Part shown: piece after piece, positions 60,096 to 64,000 of the stretch
How positions within the stretch are numbered: the first letter of the stretch is position 1
Layout of the letters: every line of letters begins with the position of its first letter
Source of the DNA: JANXYW01 sp964458665
GTDB taxonomy: Bacteria; Chloroflexota; Dehalococcoidia; DSTF01; JACRBR01
Assembly: GCA_964458665.1 (NCBI GenBank)
Contig: CAYWOO010000042.1
Location: forward strand, 1-64,000
Reading direction: 5' to 3'
DNA length: 64,000 nucleotides
Notes under the pieces: model-generated
Seen by the model: the letters and a program-made list of their open reading frames with translations, nothing else
Databases searched by the model: none
Told to the model about the DNA's origin: nothing
Translations under genes and position numbers: made by a program

Positions 60096-60317
60096 AACCC
60101 TCACTGCGCCTAGTATCGGCAGGAACGCCCGTTTCCGACGCCTTAGTATGCATGAGCATGCCATCTTTGCCAATACCGGTTGACAAGGGCTACCTCGCCT
60201 TTACCGAAAGTTCACGGGAAAAAAAGCGCAAAAGCCTGTAACAAAACGCCGCCAGCCTCGTTATGGGTCTGTGAGCGCGCCGGCGGATCCGGCAGACGAG
60301 CGCAGCCAGGAGGGCAC
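60096..60317. other. promoter region between TetR and riboswitch operon
   Basis: TTGACA at 60180-60185 reads towards the riboswitch, with a poor -10 (TACCGA, spacer 16). An A-rich stretch at 60219-60234 could be an upstream element. The plus-strand frame 60271-60519 has no ribosome-binding site and is not called. Confidence 0.4.
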
Positions 60318-60422
60318 CCAGGCACGTTCAGAGGCACCGAACAGGCAAACTCGCCGCGAGGCGAGGACGCAACGCCACGGATCCGCAACGAATCGCGGAC
60401 AGCCGGGCTACCGAAGACCTGG
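60318..60422 (+). promoter_or_regulatory. cyclic di-GMP-I (GEMM) riboswitch
   Basis: All conserved parts of the GEMM-I aptamer are present in order: CAGGCAAAC; the P2 hairpin CTCGCC-GCGA-GGCGAG with a GNRA tetraloop; GGACGCAACGCCACGG (consensus GGACGCAAAGCCACGG); the variable P3 helix; and GGACAGCCGGGCTACCGA, which carries the tetraloop receptor and ligand-contacting bases. The outer P1 is short (CCAGG with CCTGG). It is 98 bp upstream of a sigma-factor gene, with a terminator in between. Confidence 0.94.
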
Positions 60423-60456
60423 AGCCCCGCCGGCTTCGAACGTTTTCGACGCGTGC

Positions 60457-60497
60457 AATGCCGCCTGTCGTCCTCCTCTGGACAGGCGGCATTTTTG
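60457..60497 (+). terminator. intrinsic terminator, riboswitch expression platform
   Basis: A perfect 13-bp stem (AATGCCGCCTGTC and complement) with an 11-nt loop and TTTTTG after it. It stands between the aptamer and the sigma-factor ribosome-binding site. Whether c-di-GMP promotes or prevents its formation cannot be told from the bases alone. Confidence 0.92.
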
Positions 60498-60519
60498 TTG
60501 TTCGAATTGGGGGTGGCCG

Positions 60520-61245
60520 ATGCGCTCACAGACACGCCAGGAGATGATCACCAGGCACATGCCGCTTGTCGCCTTCGTCGTCAGCCGCATGTCGACGGAC
60601 AACCAGAAGACGTTGGGGCTGGACCGCGAGGACGCTCTCGCATACGGCATCGAAGGCCTTATCCAGTCGGTAGACGCATTCGACGAGACGCGCGGCACGA
60701 GCTTCGCTAGCTTCGCCGTGCGGCGCATTCGCGGATCGATTCTGGACGCAATCCGGAAGATGGACCCGCTGCCCCGGTCGCTGCGCAAGAGCACCCGCGA
60801 GGTCGAGCAGATCTCGCAGGAGCTGTCAGCTGCGCTGGGACGCTGGCCGACGCCGAAAGAGATCGCATTCCGCATGGGCATCGGGTTGGAACAGCTGCAC
60901 GGCATCCAGCGCCACGCGGGCTCCAAGTTCATTTCGCTGGAGCATGCGCTGCAGGATCGCGGCGGCGAGAGCGCGCCGTCGTTCGATCCGGTTGACGACG
61001 ACGAGTCCGGCGATCCGGCCAAGGCCGCTGATCACAATGCATCACTAATGCTCTTGGACGAGGCATTGCATCGGCTGAGCGCTCGGGATCGGGCGATCCT
61101 CCGTCTGCGGTATTCAGATTCGAAGCCGTTCCACGAGATCGGCCAGATGATGGACCTGTCAGAATCGCGCGTCTGCCAGCTTCACAAGCGCATCCTCTCG
61201 GTGCTGAAGCGCCAGATCAACGCCCAGCTGGAGGAGGCCGCCTAG
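60520..61245 (+). CDS. FliA/WhiG-type (group 3) RNA polymerase sigma factor
   Basis: 241 residues from ATG 60520 after a GGGGGTGG site; the frame continues upstream through the terminator, so this is the only sensible start. Region 2: MPLVAFVVSRM, then LGLDREDALAYGIEGLIQSVDAFDETRGTSFASFAVRRIRGSILDAIRKMD. Region 3 is AALGRWPTPKEIAFRMGI. Region 4 (about 185-235): LSARDRAILRLRYSDSKPFHEIGQMMDLSESRVCQLHKRIL. No flagellar genes are in the window, so the regulon could be pilus or developmental genes. It is under the riboswitch and is followed 78 bp later by the HD-GYP gene. Confidence 0.93.
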   Translation: MRSQTRQEMITRHMPLVAFVVSRMSTDNQKTLGLDREDALAYGIEGLIQSVDAFDETRGTSFASFAVRRIRGSILDAIRKMDPLPRSLRKSTREVEQISQELSAALGRWPTPKEIAFRMGIGLEQLHGIQRHAGSKFISLEHALQDRGGESAPSFDPVDDDESGDPAKAADHNASLMLLDEALHRLSARDRAILRLRYSDSKPFHEIGQMMDLSESRVCQLHKRILSVLKRQINAQLEEAA

Positions 61246-61323
61246 CTTCGCTACGGCCGAGGCCGAATACGGCCGATATTCTCCTAGGCCTCCGGGTCGA
61301 GGCCACTATTGCGGGCGGAGACC

Positions 61324-62847
61324 ATGCTCAACGAGCCGATGGACACGCTGCCGCCACAGCCGGACGCCCAAGAGGAGGAGCCGGTAGCAGCGGCGTCCTC
61401 CGACGGCAACGTTATCACCTTCCCCATCGCGACCGAGCCGGACCAGGGCGAGCGGCTTCCCGGGCTCGCACTTGCCTACGTTTTCACGATCTTCCTGGGC
61501 GGGCTGATCTCGGTCGCCCTATTCGCGCCTCAACTCGATACCGCCGATCTGGGCGGATTCGTGGTGCTCGCACTGCTCGCGATAGCCTTCGGGCGCACAC
61601 GTGTACCCATCTACGGCGACACCAGCGTTTCGATCGGCATGGTGGGGGATTTCGCGATCGCGTTCCTGTACGGCCCTGCGGGCGCTGTGATTGTGAGCCC
61701 ATTCGCGGCGATCGCCACGGATCTCGGCGTGGGCGCGTGGTACAAGCGACTGTTCAACGTAGGCCTGATCGTCCTCAGCAACGTCGTCGTTGCGTTCATG
61801 CTTCGATCACTGGTGCATATCGTCGGACCTGGCCTGCCGGTCAACGGTTGGTTGATCCCGATCGCGCTCGCCGGCGTTGTGGTGTACTACCTCCTGAACA
61901 TCAGCCTCGTGACCGTAGCAGTCGGCCTCTCCACGAAGACATCGCTCCTGGAAGTCTGGCGTGAGAAGTTTGAGTGGCTGCTTCCTCACTACATCGTCTT
62001 TGGACTCCTCGGTCTGGCACTGGCGCTTGGCTACCAGGGCATCGGCTACTACGGCATCCTTGCGTTCGTGGCGCCGCCTCTCATGATGCGCTTCTCCGTA
62101 AAGCAGTACGTCGACAAGACTGCCCAAAACGTCGACGAGCTGAAAAAGCGCAACCGGGACCTGCAACAGGCGAACCGCGACGTGCTCGGCATGGCCGACC
62201 AGTTGCGTGAAACCTACGACGGCACACTGGAGGCGCTCGTGTCGGCGCTGGACGCGCGTGACCGTGAGACGAAGGGTCACTCGATCCGCGTGGCGAAGTA
62301 CATGATGGAGATCGCCTTCTACATGGAGATCCAGCCGGGCACCGAGGAGTGGGTCGACATGCAGCGCGGCGGGCTGCTGCACGACATCGGCAAGATCGGT
62401 GTGTCAGATTCGATTCTGCACAAGCCTGGGCCGCTGACCGACGACGAGTGGGTGGACATGAAACGCCACCCGAAGATCGGCCACGACATGATCAAGGACA
62501 TCGGCTTCTTGTCGGGTGCGGCCGTCCTCATCATGGCGCACCACGAGCGGTTTGACGGTAAGGGCTATCCGCGCGGACTGGCGACCGACGATATCCCGAT
62601 CGGCTCACGGATATTCGTCCTGGCAGACACCTTCGACGCGATGACGTCGGATCGGCCGTACCGGGCGGCGCTGTCCGTGGACGCGTCGCGCGAGGAGATT
62701 ATCAGCTGCAGCGGCACGCAGTTCGACCCGCAGTGCGTGCAGGCGTTCCTTCTGGCGTTCGACAAGATCGTGGAGATCCGATTCGCGGAGCACGAAGAGG
62801 AATCCGAGCACCACGCGGCAGCGGCGCCGCGCCAGGCTGCCGCCTAA
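61324..62847 (+). CDS. membrane-bound HD-GYP cyclic di-GMP phosphodiesterase
   Basis: 507 residues from ATG 61324; GGAG is only 3 nt upstream, so an ATG five codons later is possible. An acidic cytoplasmic N-terminus (1-50) leads to about seven membrane helices (50-255) resembling a MASE-type sensory module. A coiled coil follows (DELKKRNRDLQQANRDVL), then the HD-GYP domain (about 300-490): GHSIRVAKYM, LLHDIGKIGVSDSIL, AHHERFDGKGYPRGL and DTFDAMTSDRPYR. All metal and GYP residues are intact, so hydrolysis of c-di-GMP is expected. It lies downstream of the c-di-GMP riboswitch and sigma factor. Confidence 0.94.
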   Translation: MLNEPMDTLPPQPDAQEEEPVAAASSDGNVITFPIATEPDQGERLPGLALAYVFTIFLGGLISVALFAPQLDTADLGGFVVLALLAIAFGRTRVPIYGDTSVSIGMVGDFAIAFLYGPAGAVIVSPFAAIATDLGVGAWYKRLFNVGLIVLSNVVVAFMLRSLVHIVGPGLPVNGWLIPIALAGVVVYYLLNISLVTVAVGLSTKTSLLEVWREKFEWLLPHYIVFGLLGLALALGYQGIGYYGILAFVAPPLMMRFSVKQYVDKTAQNVDELKKRNRDLQQANRDVLGMADQLRETYDGTLEALVSALDARDRETKGHSIRVAKYMMEIAFYMEIQPGTEEWVDMQRGGLLHDIGKIGVSDSILHKPGPLTDDEWVDMKRHPKIGHDMIKDIGFLSGAAVLIMAHHERFDGKGYPRGLATDDIPIGSRIFVLADTFDAMTSDRPYRAALSVDASREEIISCSGTQFDPQCVQAFLLAFDKIVEIRFAEHEEESEHHAAAAPRQAAA

Positions 62848-62879
62848 GCGTCGCCGGACTAAGGTGATGTAGGCCCTCC

Positions 62880-62903
62880 GGAGCGCGGGCTCCAGCCCCG
62901 CAG
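62880..62903. repeat. dispersed GC hairpin (REP-like)
   Basis: GGAGCGCGGGC-TCCA-GCCCCGCAG, 33 bp after the HD-GYP stop. Same family as 22440, 47411 and 47531. Confidence 0.6.
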
Positions 62904-62963
62904 TACCGCTTCGACAGGACGACCCCAAGGTCACTCCCACGTCACACGGACGAGAAAATGAAG

Positions 62964-62986
62964 AGGCCCCTCAAATTGAGGAGCCT
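62964..62986 (-). terminator. intrinsic terminator of the small minus-strand unit
   Basis: AGGCTCCTCA-ATT-TGAGGGGCCT on the minus strand, 10-bp stem, followed by CTTCATTTTCTC. One pair is G-U on the minus RNA but would be C-A on the plus RNA, so the hairpin is complete only when transcribed leftward. Confidence 0.8.
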
Positions 62987-63014
62987 GTTCATCGTCCTTG
63001 CGGACGGAGGGGCA

Positions 63015-63038
63015 TTACCACGTCACGCGAAACGTCAT
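63015..63038 (-). CDS. candidate micro-ORF of seven codons (MTFRVTW)
   Basis: ATG 63038 has a strong GGAGG 7 nt upstream and ends with TAA at 63015. It lies between a consensus promoter/operator and an intrinsic terminator, so it is the obvious translated item of this transcript. No family is known to me. It could be a leader-like or regulatory peptide, or the ribosome-binding site may serve as an RNA structure instead. Confidence 0.5.
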   Translation of the reverse strand: MTFRVTW

Positions 63039-63067
63039 TTCACATCCTCCTTGACCGGTAACTGCAT
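63035..63067 (-). CDS. candidate micro-ORF of ten codons (MQLPVKEDVK)
   Basis: ATG 63067 with AGGGG 5 nt upstream. Its TGA overlaps the ATG of the next micro-ORF (ATGA), the arrangement of translationally coupled genes in this genome. Weaker than the downstream micro-ORF because its site is less perfect. Confidence 0.35.
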   Translation of the reverse strand: MQLPVKEDVK

Positions 63068-63096
63068 CGAGGCCCCTGACCGTGTGTCGGTAGACA

Positions 63097-63114
63097 ATAC
63101 CGACTCGTCGGTAT
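63097..63114. promoter_or_regulatory. perfect 18-bp operator dyad (probable TetR site)
   Basis: ATACCGAC-TC-GTCGGTAT overlaps the predicted start point of the minus-strand promoter. A third half-site GTCGGTA is at 63086-63092. Size and symmetry fit a TetR-family dimer. Confidence 0.75.
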
Positions 63115-63115
63115 C

Positions 63116-63145
63116 TTTATACGGCTACCAGCTCCCCCCTGTCAA
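63116..63145 (-). promoter_or_regulatory. consensus sigma-70 type promoter, minus strand
   Basis: TTGACA (63140-63145) and TATAAA (63116-63121) with an 18-nt spacer. It is the best -35/-10 pair I see in the window. TGTCAA-CAGCCA-TTGACA (63140-63157) makes the -35 part of a second small dyad, shared with a possible plus-strand promoter. Confidence 0.8.
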
Positions 63146-63234
63146 CAGCCATTGACAAGCAAACGCGAGAAAGATCCTGTCAATTTCGGGGCAGCCGCCC
63201 ATGTGGCAGCCGAGCCGGCTGGCCGAACGTTCCC

Positions 63235-63747
63235 ATGGGACCGATGACGACGCAAAATCGCCAGTCGCTACGCTCGCAGGCCGCCCAGGACAACATCGTC
63301 CAGGCGGCGTTGACCGTGTTCGCGCTGAAGGGCTACGGAGCGGCTTCTATGGATGATGTCTGCATGGCCGCCGGATGCTCGAAGGGCGGACTGTACCACC
63401 ACTTCCGGACCAAGCACGCCGTGCTCAGCGCAGTCGTGGCTCGGCTCGCGCACACAGGCTCGCTGCTCCCTCCCTACGGAGTGGATACAGAACATGCGGC
63501 GCTACCTGCCGCGTCGCTCGGTCGTGTGCTCATCGACGTGTGGACGGAAGCCGCCCGCGACGTCGATCTCCGCGAACAGCTGCGCACCGGCTACGAGGCG
63601 TATCTGGCGGAGCACGTCGACGCATCGGGAACGTCCAGGGTTGTCGAGATCCTGCGCGTCGGCGCCCTCATCCAGCTTCTGACGCGCGCAGACGGCGTCG
63701 ATGCCGACGAAGCCGCGCGGCGGCTGGGCCTCGAGCAGGCGGCGTAA
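63235..63747 (+). CDS. TetR-family transcriptional regulator
   Basis: 170 residues from ATG 63235; a second ATG at 63244 is equally possible, and neither has a clear ribosome-binding site. HTH domain: QDNIVQAALTVFALKGYGAASMDDVCMAAGCSKGGLYHHFRTKHAVLSAV. The C-terminal half is short for the family but ends cleanly with helices (VVEILRVGALIQLLTRADGVDADEAARRLGL). Divergent from the micro-ORF unit, whose start point is covered by a perfect dyad. It is the obvious candidate to bind that dyad. Confidence 0.93.
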   Translation: MGPMTTQNRQSLRSQAAQDNIVQAALTVFALKGYGAASMDDVCMAAGCSKGGLYHHFRTKHAVLSAVVARLAHTGSLLPPYGVDTEHAALPAASLGRVLIDVWTEAARDVDLREQLRTGYEAYLAEHVDASGTSRVVEILRVGALIQLLTRADGVDADEAARRLGLEQAA

Positions 63748-63886
63748 TTCTCGCTCTGGCAGTGCGGCGTCAGCCGGGTGGGAAGCGGTCGGCACCGCCG
63801 CCCCCGGCTGGCGGGAATCTCATCGCCGTGCCGGGGCTTTCAAGCTCGCGCGGCCCCGGTAACGGCGACCCCACCCGGCGAGCTTC

Positions 63887-64000
63887 TTACGCCGTGAGCC
63901 ACATCCGTCGCCGGCGCTCGCGCTCCTGTTTCGCCTCGCTCAGGCTGCTCATCGCCGCCTCCAGGACGGCCTCGGCGCGCGTCATCTCCGGCAACGACAC
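63887..64000 (-). CDS. C-terminal fragment of an unidentified helical protein
   Basis: A frame enters from the right edge and ends with TAA at 63887. The 37 visible residues are charged and helical (MTRAEAVLEAAMSSLSEAKQERERRRRMWLTA) and may end a coiled coil. No family can be named. The 139 bp between it and the TetR gene show a GGGGCTTTCAAGC hairpin-like element only. Confidence 0.5.
   Translation of the reverse strand: MSLPEMTRAEAVLEAAMSSLSEAKQERERRRRMWLTA

Noticed and set aside
60271..60519. Upstream extension of the sigma-factor frame
   Set aside because: It runs through the riboswitch and its terminator; the real start is ATG 60520 after the terminator.
62958..63155. Plus-strand frame of 65 codons
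   Set aside because: It is antisense to the promoter, operator, micro-ORFs and terminator of the minus-strand unit, has no ribosome-binding site and shows no family pattern.
1..64000. CRISPR array, IS element or prophage
   Set aside because: No regularly spaced repeats with unique spacers, no transposase, no integrase and no phage structural gene was seen. The 7-nt arrays have no spacers.

Overview
The window is GC-rich bacterial chromosome with densely packed genes, often overlapping by 4 bp (GTGA or ATGA). It most likely comes from a monoderm member of the Chloroflexota, close to Dehalococcoidia. This is inferred from gene content: a Tad pilus locus with no secretin gene in view, LPxTG-anchored mucin-like proteins, a deazaflavin-type nitroreductase, class III cyclases, a GH172/DUF2961 protein, an endonuclease-type MutL and frequent leaderless starts. 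No 16S rRNA or other decisive marker is present, so the assignment is provisional.

Layout. 1-8.1 kb: a membrane protein, a degenerate alpha/beta-hydrolase fused to a class III cyclase, a D-aminoacylase-like amidohydrolase, a class C beta-lactamase-fold hydrolase, a GNAT acetyltransferase, a GH172-like protein and a small ABM-fold protein. 8.2-18.5 kb: Tad/Flp pilus machinery on the minus strand (cpaB, cpaE, tadA, tadB, tadC) behind an ECF sigma factor and a VWA-FHA membrane protein, with a divergent AAA ATPase. 18.7-24.3 kb: PhyH dioxygenase, CAP-domain protein, acyl-CoA synthetase subunit, F420-type nitroreductase and a Fic protein with a duplicated dyad operator. 24.3-34.1 kb: mutL, a subtilase, a PPOX protein, mutS and an enlarged pyruvate phosphate dikinase. 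34.3-41.9 kb: intradiol dioxygenase-like lipoprotein, PQQ-type sugar dehydrogenase, a frameshifted sirtuin, an amidase, a methyltransferase and uvrB. 42-48.5 kb: three LPxTG-type wall proteins (one a blue-copper protein), galU, an unknown two-domain protein, an SDR and a BioD/DRTGG-like protein. 48.5-50.1 kb: a kelch gene lying between a partial 5' copy of tRNA-Phe and the intact tRNA-Phe. 50.2-59.4 kb: ankyrin protein, assorted enzymes and a five-gene sugar-acid/polyol cluster (2-hydroxyacid dehydrogenase, FGGY kinase, class II aldolase, a small beta-rich protein, a methyltransferase). 59.4-64 kb: a TetR gene, then a c-di-GMP-I riboswitch with an intrinsic terminator ahead of a FliA/WhiG-type sigma factor and a membrane HD-GYP phosphodiesterase, then a second TetR gene divergent from a tiny transcription unit.

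How it fits together. The strongest regulatory circuit is at 60.3-62.8 kb. An RNA sensor of cyclic di-GMP precedes a sigma factor and an enzyme predicted to degrade the same messenger, so the operon can feed back on its own signal. At 62.95-63.75 kb a TetR-family gene faces a minus-strand unit of about 155 nt. That unit has a consensus promoter, a perfect 18-bp operator dyad, a strong ribosome-binding site, one or two micro-ORFs and an intrinsic terminator. I know of no description of it.

Intergenic spaces are unusually rich in short repeats with a 7-nt period, sometimes arranged as long imperfect palindromes, and in small GC hairpins of the form GCGGGC-loop-GCCCGC. One dispersed hairpin repeat lies in frame inside mutL. 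I see no CRISPR array, insertion sequence or prophage. Coordinates are from reading the sequence; no database search was possible.
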